Shown piece by piece: positions 44,540 to 54,112 of a stretch of 64,000 nucleotides of DNA. Under the pieces are notes generated by a model, which worked only from the letters and a program-made list of their open reading frames with translations, made no database searches and had not been told where the DNA came from. Origin of the DNA: Actinomycetaceae bacterium (GTDB lineage: Bacteria; Actinomycetota; Actinomycetes; Actinomycetales; Actinomycetaceae); NCBI GenBank assembly GCA_030537615.1, contig JAUNVP010000010.1, positions 6,781-70,780 on the forward strand. Direction: 5' to 3'. A program made the translations under genes and the position numbers. Each line of letters starts with the position of its first letter. The stretch's first letter is position 1.

Positions 44540-45799
44540 GTGAAACTGCTGAAAGGCCAATTGGCGCAGATGGTCGGCGTCTTCACGGACGCGGCCCGCT
44601 TGTTTGCGCGCCACTGGCCCGCACTCATCACCTTGTTTTGCGCAGGTTTTGCCTTGCGGTTTGGCGCACTGTGGCTTGCCGGACGCGCTTCGTTTATCAG
44701 CCCGACGATTACGGCGATGATCCTGCCGTTTGCGCCGCTACTGATGATTGCCTCACTCGCACTCATGCTCAGGGTGCTAGCGACGTCTCTTCCGGGCCTC
44801 TTGGCGGAAAATGAGTCGCAGCAGTGGCGCTCGCACATCAACGCAACCGTGGTGGCACTCATTCCGTTTCTGGCGATCTACGCCTCAAACGGCTTCCTCA
44901 AAGAGGACATGCGTCGCTATGCCTACGACCAGGGGGGCTTGGTGTGGGCGCAGTTAGAGCGCGGCGACTTCGCTGACGATGTGCTCTTCGACCGGATTCC
45001 GCTACCAACATCCGGAATCATTCTCGGCATCGTCATCATCGCTGTGGCTCTACGCAAGCTCATCGCGTGGAAGAAGCTGGCCTCGAAGTCGACACTGTGG
45101 GCGCTGTTGTCCGCCTACCTCGAAGCTGTGTGGCTGACCAGTTTGGCTTATATTTTCACGCTTAAGGTGACGCAGTTGCAGCAGTGGGTGACAAATCGAC
45201 AGGTCGTTGATGACATCAATGTGTGGTGGCAAACGGCTTCGGAAACCTACAAGCTAGTGCATACCTTTATTCTCATGCCGTTTACTTGGCTCGGCTCGCT
45301 CATATCGGCGGCTGGTGCGCTCATTGTGGTGCCGGTGGCGTGGCTGACTATCGGGGCTACCCTCTACGGCGCAGAACTCAAAAAAGGTGATCCGCTTTTC
45401 GATGAGGAAGTCGCTACCGAACGCATCAACCGCCTCCCCAATCCAGTTAAAAAGACCATCAACCACGTGGTTTCCCCCGTCGTTACACCTTTCAAGGCTG
45501 CGGTGGATGCGATCCGTAAAATCGCTGTCGCCGGATTTATCCCGATGGTGCTGTTTTGCGTTATCTTCGCTCTCACCGGCTGGTTGCGGATCGGGGTGGA
45601 TGAGGCCGCCCACGCCCTCATCGGCCCGCGCTCGTCCGCACTCAATTTCGCCATTGAACCGGTCATTTCGCTCGTTGAATCGCTCGTTTACTTCACAGTG
45701 ACGCTCGTGCTTCTCGCCTCGGGAGTCAGTCGTATTCTCACCGCGCATTCATTCGTGGAGGGCGAAAGCGCCGACGCTTCGGCGCCCGCGACAGCTTAA
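44540..45799 (+). CDS. Polytopic membrane protein of unknown function
   Basis: This 419-residue protein has about seven to eight hydrophobic segments and no recognised domain. I chose the GTG at 44540 because upstream in-frame sequence runs back into repeat cluster I. TATGAT lies at 44528, about 7 bp before the GTG, and no ribosome site is seen, so translation may be leaderless. It is convergent with a three-gene operon of membrane-anchored proteins that may act with it; this is only inferred from adjacency. Confidence 0.8.
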   Translation: MKLLKGQLAQMVGVFTDAARLFARHWPALITLFCAGFALRFGALWLAGRASFISPTITAMILPFAPLLMIASLALMLRVLATSLPGLLAENESQQWRSHINATVVALIPFLAIYASNGFLKEDMRRYAYDQGGLVWAQLERGDFADDVLFDRIPLPTSGIILGIVIIAVALRKLIAWKKLASKSTLWALLSAYLEAVWLTSLAYIFTLKVTQLQQWVTNRQVVDDINVWWQTASETYKLVHTFILMPFTWLGSLISAAGALIVVPVAWLTIGATLYGAELKKGDPLFDEEVATERINRLPNPVKKTINHVVSPVVTPFKAAVDAIRKIAVAGFIPMVLFCVIFALTGWLRIGVDEAAHALIGPRSSALNFAIEPVISLVESLVYFTVTLVLLASGVSRILTAHSFVEGESADASAPATA

Positions 45800-45838
45800 C
45801 CCGGTCCTTCACGCGCGTGACGGACCACGTCGCCAGGG

Positions 45839-46438
45839 TCACCGCACCGGGAAGTCAGCGTAGCGCGGCAGATCCCAGTAAATCCGCACGGTACGGGGTT
45901 CCACTCCATCTGGAATCGCAATGACCGACGTGGTGGTCCATTGCGCCGGCCGCGGTGTCGCTGAATCAATGAGCTCACCGGAGAAGTAATCGATGGTCGG
46001 GCCTTCCGCCCCAAACGGGACGCAGCTATCAACCAACGCCCCGGCGCTCACATCCTGGCGGGTCGCGGCGCGCGGGAAATACTGTCGCCCGTCAGAATCG
46101 AGGGCGATGACGGTGCATCCGTCGGCGATAACCTCAGGATCCGCTGCCATAGTGAAGTCGAATGCCCACAGCCGCGCTCCTTCCACGGCAGTGAGCCCTT
46201 CGACGGATTCGACGATTTGCGCCCCGTCGAAAGTGACGTCGATGGCTCGCTCGTACGTGACGCCCGCGTTGGTCAGACTCGACGTGTAGTGCGCGGTTTC
46301 GGACTCAACGGCTACCTCCGACGTGGGGTCGGACGGCCAGTAGATTTCCAGCAAGCGGTGCGAAGAGGCGAATCCCGCCGCTACGACAGCGATCGGGAGG
46401 ACAATCAACCACCGCCAGTTTCGTTTCCACCAACTCAT
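45839..46438 (-). CDS. Membrane-anchored extracellular protein, unknown (third of operon)
   Basis: This 199-residue protein has a short basic start (MSWWKRNWRW), one hydrophobic helix (about 11-24) and an extracellular beta-rich domain with two cysteines (ADGCTVIAL, VDSCVPFG). It overlaps the preceding gene of the operon by 4 bp. All three proteins of this operon share the pattern of one N-terminal helix and an exported domain with few cysteines, suggesting an envelope complex. No family is recognised. Confidence 0.8.
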   Translation of the reverse strand: MSWWKRNWRWLIVLPIAVVAAGFASSHRLLEIYWPSDPTSEVAVESETAHYTSSLTNAGVTYERAIDVTFDGAQIVESVEGLTAVEGARLWAFDFTMAADPEVIADGCTVIALDSDGRQYFPRAATRQDVSAGALVDSCVPFGAEGPTIDYFSGELIDSATPRPAQWTTTSVIAIPDGVEPRTVRIYWDLPRYADFPVR

Positions 46439-47025
46439 GGTTTGGCACCCCCGTAGCTGGGATCGGCGATCTCGAATGTGCCGGCTGTGGCGATAAGTTC
46501 CGTAGCGTCCTCTTCGCTGATGCCAAGGTCGATAACTGCGACGTCATCTCCACTGGCTGAACTGTAGTTGTAGATCCGCACCGAAGCGCCGGCGAGAGCA
46601 TCCTTGGCGATTTCGACGGCAAGCGGACACGACACTGCTAAACCGGCTTGCGACGCACCGCATTTCAACAGGCCACCGTAGGGTTGAATGCCACCGAAAA
46701 CGTGACTGTTTCCGCCCTCTACTTCGATTGGGGCTACTGACGTCTCAATCCCATTGGGAACATAGGTCACGGTGAAGGTGAGGAAAACGGCGGAGGTTTG
46801 GGCCGTTGCACCAAAGCGGGTGACCGTCCGGGCGGTGCCGACATCGCCGACGCTGACTGACCCCGTGCGGATTTCGACAGCTTGTTCGACAGTTCCGTGT
46901 ACGGGGAAAGTCTCGTTAAGGACAGCTTCTCGATCGGGGAGAAGGGAATTAATCGAGGACCCCGCCGCAAACGCCGCGATAGCGATCGCCGCAGCCGACA
47001 ATTTCATTACGCGTTTAGCCATCAT
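46435..47025 (-). CDS. Membrane-anchored extracellular protein, unknown (second of operon)
   Basis: This 196-residue protein starts MMAKRVMKLS followed by one hydrophobic helix (about 9-25), then an exported domain. Features are VGTARTVTRFGATAQTSAVF, two cysteines (LLKCGASQAGLAVSC) and a DDVAVIDLGISEEDA segment near the C-terminus. The 4-bp overlaps with both neighbours indicate translational coupling. Function unknown. Confidence 0.8.
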   Translation of the reverse strand: MMAKRVMKLSAAAIAIAAFAAGSSINSLLPDREAVLNETFPVHGTVEQAVEIRTGSVSVGDVGTARTVTRFGATAQTSAVFLTFTVTYVPNGIETSVAPIEVEGGNSHVFGGIQPYGGLLKCGASQAGLAVSCPLAVEIAKDALAGASVRIYNYSSASGDDVAVIDLGISEEDATELIATAGTFEIADPSYGGAKP

Positions 47026-47732
47026 TCACCTCCGCACACTGGGATTGCCGTTAGAGGATTATCGAGGCTCCAGTAGCGGTGGCCGTCGAGGGATGATTTC
47101 ACCCACGATGCTTGTTTAATGACGATCGCCAGATCGCATCGGTTGACGTCGTCGGAAACGGCCCATATGGCGGTGTAGTCTCCGGGAATTCCGGGCTGAA
47201 ACGCGCCCTGATTCAACCCGTCAATGGCGCGTTCAATGCGTGGATAGGGCATGGAGGTCGACAGGGGTTGCGTATTTTCGTTCACTACCAGCATGCCCGC
47301 ATCGAGCAGGTGAGTGGCAAACGCAGAATCCTCAATCGCTCGATCGCTCATGTTGGTGGCATGGAATTTCACTTTGAGACAGAGAGGGAACTCGGCAGTG
47401 GTATCGAAACAGGTCGTGTCCATCATGACGCCGTCGATGACGAGAGAAAATGGGCCCGCTTCGATTTGTTCTCCAAATGCGCTGACGGTGGTTTCTTTTT
47501 CGACTTCAGCCAGCGCGTTATCCCACCCGCGGGTAAAACCCACGACCACAATGACGATCAGCATGAGTGCCAAGACGACGTTCTTCACCGAGAGAAAATC
47601 CTTGCTGAGCGACCATACGCGAAGTAGGCGCTTCGACCGCCATAGCGGTGTGCGTGTCTTCGGCTGTTCTGTCGCCTCAGATGTGCGGGAGGACGAGCCG
47701 GTGCTGGTGGAAGGGGTATTATCGCCGCTCAC
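47022..47732 (-). CDS. Membrane-anchored extracellular protein, unknown (first of operon)
   Basis: This 236-residue protein has a cytoplasmic Ser/Thr/Arg-rich N-terminus of about 48 residues, one transmembrane helix (about 50-68) and an extracellular domain. The domain has a DUF4352-like flavour (FSLVIDGVMMDTTCF, VKFHATNMSDRAIEDSAF), with Cys residues in TTCFDT, PLCLKV and NRCDLA. It begins a three-gene operon with 4-bp overlaps. The DUF4352 resemblance is a by-eye impression. Confidence 0.8.
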   Translation of the reverse strand: MSGDNTPSTSTGSSSRTSEATEQPKTRTPLWRSKRLLRVWSLSKDFLSVKNVVLALMLIVIVVVGFTRGWDNALAEVEKETTVSAFGEQIEAGPFSLVIDGVMMDTTCFDTTAEFPLCLKVKFHATNMSDRAIEDSAFATHLLDAGMLVVNENTQPLSTSMPYPRIERAIDGLNQGAFQPGIPGDYTAIWAVSDDVNRCDLAIVIKQASWVKSSLDGHRYWSLDNPLTAIPVCGGE

Positions 47733-47887
47733 GTAACGATTCTATGTCGTAGAACACGAATTCAACAGCGAAAAATGGCTCGAAATGTGACGTATCCCGC
47801 CGCATTGGGAGACCTGAGGGCGCATGGTTAGACTAAGGGTGCTTTAGGCTTAACACATTCGAGTCTGACTCTGTGGAAGGATCGTTC

Positions 47888-50251
47888 ATGACTCAGGACT
47901 TCAAGGGAGCCACCGCCGCACAGATACGCGCGGTATCTGGTCGCCCTCCGAAAGCATCGACACCGATGGAATACTGGCAGGGCTTGTCAGCCGCTGTCGT
48001 TGACCGCATCGCAGATAACTGGAATGCAACGACGGAAAAATACCGAAAAGGTCGCCGTCAGCACTACTTCTCTGCCGAGTTCCTCATGGGACGTGCGCTT
48101 CTCAATAACCTGCTTAATCTCGGACTGGTTGATGAGGCCGATGCAGCGGTTAACGCATTCGGACAGAAACTGACCGACATTCTCGAACAGGAACCAGATG
48201 CCGCTCTTGGTAACGGCGGTCTGGGACGTCTCGCCGCCTGTTTCCTTGACTCATGTGCAACCCAGGATCTTCCGGCTGTCGGATACGGTATTCTGTACCG
48301 CTACGGCTTGTTCAAGCAGGTCTTCCAAGAGGGATATCAGACCGAGCACCCCGATTCCTGGATGGAAGAGGGCTACCCGTTCGTCATCCGCCACGAGGAA
48401 GAGCAGCGCATCGTTCGTTACGGCGACCTCCATGTGCGTGCGATTCCCTACGACATGGCAATCACGGGCTACGGCACGGACAATGTCGGTACGTTGCGTC
48501 TGTGGAAAGCCGAACCGATGGAAGAGTTCGACTACGCAGCCTTCAACTCGCAGCGCTTTACTGACGCAATCGTCGACCGTGAGCGCACCAACGACATTTC
48601 CCGTGTGCTGTACCCGAACGACACGACCTACGAAGGAAAAGTGCTTCGCGTACGCCAGCAGTACTTCTTCGTATCAGCCTCCCTGCAAGAAATTGTCGAG
48701 AACCATGTCAAGCAGCATGGCGACCTCGAAACCTTCGCGAACTTCAACTGCATTCAGCTCAACGACACGCACCCCGTGCTCGCCATTCCCGAACTCATGC
48801 GGATCCTCATGGACGAGCACGATCTCGGCTGGGAAGATGCCTGGCAGGTCGTTTCGCAGACCTTCGCGTACACTAACCACACCGTGCTTGCTGAAGCGCT
48901 GGAGCAGTGGGAGATCTCGATCTTTGACCGGCTGTTCCCGCGCGTGATGGAGATTGTGTGGGAGATCGACCGACGCTTCCGCAATGAAATGGCGGATGCC
49001 GGCGTTGAACCCAGCCGCATCGACTACATGGCTCCGGTGTCCGGCGGCATGGTCCACATGGCGTGGATTGCCTGCTATGCGGCTTATTCCATTAACGGTG
49101 TGGCCGCCTTGCACACCGAGATCATCAAGCGCGAAACACTCGGTGAATGGCATGACCTGTGGCCCGAGAAGTTCAACAATAAGACGAACGGTGTCACCCC
49201 GCGTCGCTGGCTCAACCAGTGCAACCCGCGTCTGGCTGAACTTCTCACCGAAGTGACCGGGTCCGACGAATGGGTGCGCGACCTCGACGTGCTGAAGAAC
49301 TACGAGGACGCCGGCAACGATGCCCTCTACGACCGTCTTAACGACATCAAGCACGCGAACAAAGTTGATTTTGCGCAGTGGATTGAGCGCCGCCAGGGGA
49401 TTGCCATCAACCCGCAGGCGATCTTCGATGTACAGATTAAGCGTTTGCACGAGTACAAGCGCCAGCTTCTCAACATCATGTACGTGCTTGACCTGTATTT
49501 CCGCGTCAAGGATGATCCCACGCTCGATATTCCGCCGCGAGTATTTATCTTCGGCGCGAAGGCGGCTCCGGGATACGTGCGCGCCAAGGCCATCATTAAG
49601 CTCATTAATGAGGTTGGCCGCCTGGTGAATAATGATCCTGAGATTGGAGATCGTCTCAAGGTCGTGTTCGTAGAGAACTACAACGTATCGCCCGCAGAGA
49701 AGATCATCCCCGCCGCGGATGTCTCCGAGCAGATTTCGACTGCAGGTAAGGAAGCGTCGGGCACATCGAACATGAAGTTCATGATGAACGGCGCCCTCAC
49801 CCTTGGCACACTGGACGGTGCAAACGTCGAAATTGTTGACTCGGTCGGCTACGACAACGCTTACATTTTCGGTGCTCGTGAGGAAGAACTCCCCGAGTTG
49901 CGCAAGTCCTACGACCCGCGTCACCAGTATGAGACCGTACCCGGCCTCAAACGCGTCCTCGATGCCTTCACCGACGGCACGTTGGATGACGGGAACTCAG
50001 GCATGTTCCACGACTTGCGCTGGTCGCTCCTTAACTCGAATGGCTACGAGCCGGCGGACGTCTACTATCTGCTGGGCGACTTCGACGACTACCGCAAGAC
50101 CCGCGACAAGATGGCCGAAGATTACGCCGATCGTCGCGCGTGGGCGAAGAAATGCTGGAAGAACATCGTTGAATCCGGCCGGTTCTCTTCCGACCGTACG
50201 ATTCGCGACTACGCGCGAGAAGTGTGGAAGATCGAGCCAACGGCGATCTAA
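47888..50251 (+). CDS. glgP: Glycogen/maltodextrin phosphorylase
   Basis: This 787-residue enzyme releases glucose-1-phosphate from glycogen or maltodextrin. The substrate region FSAEFLMGRALLNNL, GNGGLGRLAACFLDS, NDTHPVLAIPELMRIL and the pyridoxal-phosphate site GKEASGTSNMKFMMNG are diagnostic of family GT35. The length fits the classic type. The ATG was chosen because GAAGGATCG precedes it; a GTG at 47873 is in frame. It is a single gene closed by a 15-bp hairpin terminator. Confidence 0.96.
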   Translation: MTQDFKGATAAQIRAVSGRPPKASTPMEYWQGLSAAVVDRIADNWNATTEKYRKGRRQHYFSAEFLMGRALLNNLLNLGLVDEADAAVNAFGQKLTDILEQEPDAALGNGGLGRLAACFLDSCATQDLPAVGYGILYRYGLFKQVFQEGYQTEHPDSWMEEGYPFVIRHEEEQRIVRYGDLHVRAIPYDMAITGYGTDNVGTLRLWKAEPMEEFDYAAFNSQRFTDAIVDRERTNDISRVLYPNDTTYEGKVLRVRQQYFFVSASLQEIVENHVKQHGDLETFANFNCIQLNDTHPVLAIPELMRILMDEHDLGWEDAWQVVSQTFAYTNHTVLAEALEQWEISIFDRLFPRVMEIVWEIDRRFRNEMADAGVEPSRIDYMAPVSGGMVHMAWIACYAAYSINGVAALHTEIIKRETLGEWHDLWPEKFNNKTNGVTPRRWLNQCNPRLAELLTEVTGSDEWVRDLDVLKNYEDAGNDALYDRLNDIKHANKVDFAQWIERRQGIAINPQAIFDVQIKRLHEYKRQLLNIMYVLDLYFRVKDDPTLDIPPRVFIFGAKAAPGYVRAKAIIKLINEVGRLVNNDPEIGDRLKVVFVENYNVSPAEKIIPAADVSEQISTAGKEASGTSNMKFMMNGALTLGTLDGANVEIVDSVGYDNAYIFGAREEELPELRKSYDPRHQYETVPGLKRVLDAFTDGTLDDGNSGMFHDLRWSLLNSNGYEPADVYYLLGDFDDYRKTRDKMAEDYADRRAWAKKCWKNIVESGRFSSDRTIRDYAREVWKIEPTAI

Positions 50252-50259
50252 CTTCTGAA

Positions 50260-50303
50260 GTTTTGGGCGGGCTATCGTATCATTCGATTAGCCCGCCCAA
50301 AAC
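50260..50303 (+). terminator. Terminator after glgP
   Basis: GTTTTGGGCGGGCTA pairs perfectly with TAGCCCGCCCAAAAC (15 bp, 14-nt loop). It lies immediately before the MBOAT gene. Confidence 0.88.
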
Positions 50304-50318
50304 TATAGGAAAGAATAA

Positions 50319-51728
50319 ATGGCTTTTGGTTCGATTTTCTTCCTATTTTTATTTCTCCCATTTGTCGTCTTAACAAACTGGGTCATTCAAGAACGCTATC
50401 GACCTGCATTTATTACGCTTGCATCGATCATTTTCTTCGCGGCGTTCAGTTTCACCGGCGTTGTCGTCCTGCTCGCTATAGCCGGAATCAACTACATTGT
50501 TGCCCGATTTATTCGGCATCTACAGCGGTCCGGCTTTTCGCGCGGAGGACGAGTCACGCTGACACTTGGATTAGCCGCGGATCTCGGTATCCTCGCCTAC
50601 TTCAAATGGTCTGGTTATATCGATCCATATATCAATGCACTCCTCAGTCGAGAAAGTGGATCTCCAGTTGCGCCGTTCCTATTTCTCGCGGGAATGAGTT
50701 TTATTGTCTTTAGCGCAATCAGCTACCTCGTCGACGTGTGGCGTGGAGATGCTGAGCCCGGTTCACCTTTTGATATCGTTCACTACCTATTTTTCTTCCC
50801 CAAATTAATCTCTGGCCCCATTGTTCGGTTCAAAGACTTTGCGTGGACTCAGCCGGAATCCGCACAACTCGTTTGGGGAGCACAGCGCGTCATTCTCGGC
50901 CTCGGCAAAAAAATCCTCATCGCAGACAATCTCGGCACCGTCGCTGACAGCGCCTTCTACATCACAATCCACGGTGCCGATACTGCTACGCACTGGTTCG
51001 GCCTCGTCGCCTACACGCTACAGATCTACTTTGATTTCGCCGGCTACTCCGACATGGCGATTGGTGTGGCGCAGATGCTTGGTTACCCGATCGCAGAGAA
51101 CTTTAACTCGCCCTATCTCTCACAATCGATCACCGAATTCTGGAGGCGCTGGCATATCTCTCTCGGCGCATGGTTCCGGAACTACCTGTATATTCCGCTC
51201 GGTGGCAACCGCACTGGAAACGTGTACCTCAATCTGTTCATCGTGTTCCTTGCCACCGGCATTTGGCACGGAGCAACGATGAATTTCGTTCTGTGGGGAC
51301 TTGTATTCGCGGTAGCGATCATCTGGGAGCGATACGTCAGACTTCATCCGATTCCGGTCAGGGTACCCGGCATCGTGCGATGGGCTATCACGTTCTCGAT
51401 CGTCATGTTCAACTGGGTGCTGTTCCGCGCCTCCGACTTGGCTGCCGCTACCAGTTACTACAAGAATCTGTTCGGCATCTCGACCAATGAGGTCGTGATG
51501 TACGGCTGGCAATACTCGGCACCCCCGAAAGAAACTGCGATTCTTGTTATTGGTTTGGTAGCTACCTTCATCGTCCCGCGCCTGACCATATCTCAGCGCT
51601 GGGGTAAGCCGAGTCGCACCACCATCGGCTTTGCAACCCAGCTCGCGCTGACCGTCGTTTTATTTGGACTGTGCTTCATTCAGATCGTCAGCTCCGAAGT
51701 AACGCCGTTCCTCTACTTCCAGTTCTAG
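50319..51728 (+). CDS. MBOAT O-acyltransferase (AlgI/DltB-like)
   Basis: This 469-residue membrane enzyme transfers acyl (usually acetyl) groups across the membrane for modification of a cell-surface polymer. About eleven hydrophobic segments are present. The MBOAT core reads YLVDVWRGDAEPGSP, FFPKLISGPIVRFKDF, EFWRRWHISLGAWFRNYLYI and the catalytic-His segment TGIWHGATMNFVLWG. The start follows AGGAAAGAATAA. The next gene encodes an AlgX/DHHW-like protein, its usual extracytoplasmic partner. The polymer acetylated is unknown. Confidence 0.93.
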   Translation: MAFGSIFFLFLFLPFVVLTNWVIQERYRPAFITLASIIFFAAFSFTGVVVLLAIAGINYIVARFIRHLQRSGFSRGGRVTLTLGLAADLGILAYFKWSGYIDPYINALLSRESGSPVAPFLFLAGMSFIVFSAISYLVDVWRGDAEPGSPFDIVHYLFFFPKLISGPIVRFKDFAWTQPESAQLVWGAQRVILGLGKKILIADNLGTVADSAFYITIHGADTATHWFGLVAYTLQIYFDFAGYSDMAIGVAQMLGYPIAENFNSPYLSQSITEFWRRWHISLGAWFRNYLYIPLGGNRTGNVYLNLFIVFLATGIWHGATMNFVLWGLVFAVAIIWERYVRLHPIPVRVPGIVRWAITFSIVMFNWVLFRASDLAAATSYYKNLFGISTNEVVMYGWQYSAPPKETAILVIGLVATFIVPRLTISQRWGKPSRTTIGFATQLALTVVLFGLCFIQIVSSEVTPFLYFQF

Positions 51729-51736
51729 GAGTCAAG

Positions 51737-53188
51737 ATGAGTCGAACCAGACAGTTGATCGCCCTCGGTACACTATTTGCGATGCTTCTGCTTCCCTGGC
51801 TCAACTTTGACGCCGAACCGGGACGCATATCTGAGGTGGACAACCGGCAACTCACCGATACGCCACCACTTTCGCTTTGGCACGCAAACGATTGGGTGGA
51901 GTACATCAATGACCGTATCGGATTCCGCGAGGCCGCTATCAACACTTATCAAGACCTCGAATATGCCATTTTTGGAACCGTTGGAGTTCCGGGACTTCAC
52001 GCGGGAACCGGGGGAGAGATCTATACCGATGGGGCGCACTGGTACAACGAGGGTATAGTTACCGGCCTGGCAGACCATGTTGCCGCAATGCAGACATATT
52101 GCGAACAGCGTGACATCCCGTTTCTCTACGTGATCGCGCCGGAGAAGAGTGAGGTCTACGCTGACAATCAGGCACCCGGTTACCCTACCGGACCTCGCCC
52201 GGTCACCAAGCGTCTCATTGAGCTATTGGAGGAACGCGAAGTTGAATTTCTTGACCTGACACCCGTCCTCGTCGAAGCAAAGAATGAAACGGGTGAACGA
52301 GTTTTCAATCGGCGTTACGATCCGCGTCACTGGAACGAACTCGGTGCCTTTTATGGCGTAAATGCCATTATTGAACGCATGCGGCAGTGGTTCCCTCAGC
52401 TCGAAACCAATGAACTGGACGACTTCGATATCAGCACCGACTTTGCTGAATACGCCGTCAACAGCAAGTTTCGCATCGATGATGAGTACCCGAGACTGGA
52501 GTTAAAAGAGGAACTTGGCTCCCCTGATGTTCGTATTCTTGACGATGCGCGCATTAGTTACCAGCACCGTACGAGAGACGAAACCTCATCAAAGTCTGAT
52601 GGACCCCGTTTGCTCAGTCTGAGTGGCTCATACTTCAACCCTAAACAGCAGTTCCTAGGAAATCAGTTCAAGGAAATGTACACAGTTCACAACTACGAGA
52701 ATGTTGCGGACCTTGACTACTACGTGAATATTGTCCGTCCCGAGGCCGTGGTATTCACTACTGCTACCTACACAATCAACTCAGATTTTTTCGACACGGA
52801 AACCTTAGAAACGAGGGTCTTTAGTCCGCCACTTGCCGAACCCGAAAGCGTGTCCAGTGAACTGCGGAGTGCCGAAGCTCGCCTCACCTCCAATGGTTTG
52901 ATGCGATTGTGTGTCCTCGCGGAGGATACTGATGACCCTCGTTACATTTGGCTCCAAAGCGGCGATCAAACCTACGATCTGCGGGCCCGCGAATGGGGCT
53001 ATAATCTCTACGATTTCAATGGTGGTGACGAGTTTTCTGAAGAAGAATTGGAGACGGAATGTCTCATGGCTGATATTCCGTTGGACGAGGTCTACGACTG
53101 GGATACAGACAGTTTCGCGGACATGCGGTTATTTGTTGAGGACATGTCGGGAACGCTCAGTGATTGGATAGTGGAGATTATTCAATAG
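51737..53188 (+). CDS. AlgX/DHHW-like SGNH-type acetyltransferase
   Basis: This 483-residue protein has one N-terminal hydrophobic helix (residues 7-22) and an exported domain. It resembles the AlgJ/AlgX/DHHW family: NDRIGFREAAINTYQDLEY, an FLYVIAPEKSEVYAD strand and the catalytic Asp-His region YDPRHWNELGAFYG (Asp-Pro-Arg-His in place of the usual Asp-x-His). The expected serine block may be LSLSGSYFN. The C-terminal 100 residues are acidic. It most likely finishes acetyl transfer to an extracellular polysaccharide with the MBOAT protein. AGGAGTCAAG precedes the ATG. Confidence 0.82.
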   Translation: MSRTRQLIALGTLFAMLLLPWLNFDAEPGRISEVDNRQLTDTPPLSLWHANDWVEYINDRIGFREAAINTYQDLEYAIFGTVGVPGLHAGTGGEIYTDGAHWYNEGIVTGLADHVAAMQTYCEQRDIPFLYVIAPEKSEVYADNQAPGYPTGPRPVTKRLIELLEEREVEFLDLTPVLVEAKNETGERVFNRRYDPRHWNELGAFYGVNAIIERMRQWFPQLETNELDDFDISTDFAEYAVNSKFRIDDEYPRLELKEELGSPDVRILDDARISYQHRTRDETSSKSDGPRLLSLSGSYFNPKQQFLGNQFKEMYTVHNYENVADLDYYVNIVRPEAVVFTTATYTINSDFFDTETLETRVFSPPLAEPESVSSELRSAEARLTSNGLMRLCVLAEDTDDPRYIWLQSGDQTYDLRAREWGYNLYDFNGGDEFSEEELETECLMADIPLDEVYDWDTDSFADMRLFVEDMSGTLSDWIVEIIQ

Positions 53189-53209
53189 TGCGGCGAAAGC
53201 GAGGAACAT

Positions 53210-53953
53210 ATGACAGTAGTCGAAATCTGTGTGGAGGACGCTGTCGGAGCCTATCTCGCAGCCGAGGCAGGAGCTTCCCGAGCTGAACTATGTGCTGACC
53301 TGAGCGTTGGCGGCCTCAGCCCATCGATTCCGACTGTTCGCGACGCTATTGCACGATTGCTGAGAACGGGACGTACGGACTTTTCTTTGCAGTTGATGGT
53401 GCGACCTCGCGCTGGAGATTTCGTTTATAGCGCCGGTGAACGTACTGCCTGCGAGAACACTGTTCGCGATTATCTCGACGAGTTTAATGACTCTTCGGTG
53501 CCTATCGGCTTCGTTTTTGGAGCCATTACTGAGGGCGCGGTCGATGAATGTGCGGTGTCACAGATCCGTGAGCTGACACGGGGCTACGAGCTGACCTATC
53601 ACAGAGCGTTTGATGAACTCGATGATCCGTTTGCTGGGCTTGAGACCCTCATTGCCCTCGGGGTTGATCGAGTTTTGACATCCGGCGGCCCAGGTCCGTG
53701 CGATGTCGAGACCATTGGGCGGTACCTTGAGCGGTCAGACGGGCGCATTCAGATCCTGGCTTGCGGGGGTCTGCGATCCGACTCGGTCGCGCGTGTAGCG
53801 GCGGCACTACCGGGGGCGCAGCTTCACATGCGCGCGCCTGTAGTCCGAGGAAATACTTCGGTCATTGCCCACCACAGTACAGGATTGTCGACAACTGACC
53901 CGCGTGAAGTTCGTGCCATCATCTCCGCCTTGTCCGCCGATCGTCGATATTGA
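53210..53953 (+). CDS. cutC: CutC family protein
   Basis: This 247-residue TIM-barrel protein belongs to the CutC family, historically linked to copper homeostasis, though its enzymatic role is unresolved. Hallmarks are the N-terminal EICVEDAVGAYLAAEAGASR followed by AELCADLSVGGLSPS, VMVRPRAGDF-like LMVRPRAGDFVYS, TYHRAFDELDDP, VDRVLTSGGPG and ILACGGLRSDS. It follows the AlgX-like gene by 21 bp and may be cotranscribed with it. Confidence 0.93.
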   Translation: MTVVEICVEDAVGAYLAAEAGASRAELCADLSVGGLSPSIPTVRDAIARLLRTGRTDFSLQLMVRPRAGDFVYSAGERTACENTVRDYLDEFNDSSVPIGFVFGAITEGAVDECAVSQIRELTRGYELTYHRAFDELDDPFAGLETLIALGVDRVLTSGGPGPCDVETIGRYLERSDGRIQILACGGLRSDSVARVAAALPGAQLHMRAPVVRGNTSVIAHHSTGLSTTDPREVRAIISALSADRRY

Positions 53954-53987
53954 TTCGTCCACGCGCTTGACTCTCCGCTATCGCGTC

Positions 53988-54112
53988 GATTCTGACGCTT
54001 CGCCCCAGAATTCGCGTCGTAGGTGTCGGAATCGACGCGTTTCTGAGGCGAACTGTCGGAATCGGTGGGCAGGAGCTGAACCGTCGGAATCGGTGTGAGG
54101 GAGGGGGAGGGC
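53988..54112. repeat. Interspersed palindromic repeat cluster F
   Basis: A forward unit at 53988 is followed by reverse units at 54024 (36 bp), 54054 (30 bp) and 54082 (28 bp; CGTCGGAATC), then a tail GTGAGGGAGGGGGAGGGCG. It is the mirror arrangement of clusters B, G, I and J, between cutC and deoC. Confidence 0.9.

Noticed and set aside
46086-46106. Reverse-like GTCAGAATCGAGGGCG inside the unknown envelope gene
   Set aside because: It encodes an ordinary ALDSDGRQ segment and lacks a partner unit at 36 bp.
53323-53345. Forward repeat unit GATTCCGACTGTTCGCG inside cutC
   Set aside because: It encodes a plausible conserved SIPTVRDA segment in frame, and no reverse unit or G-rich tail is nearby; likely coincidence.
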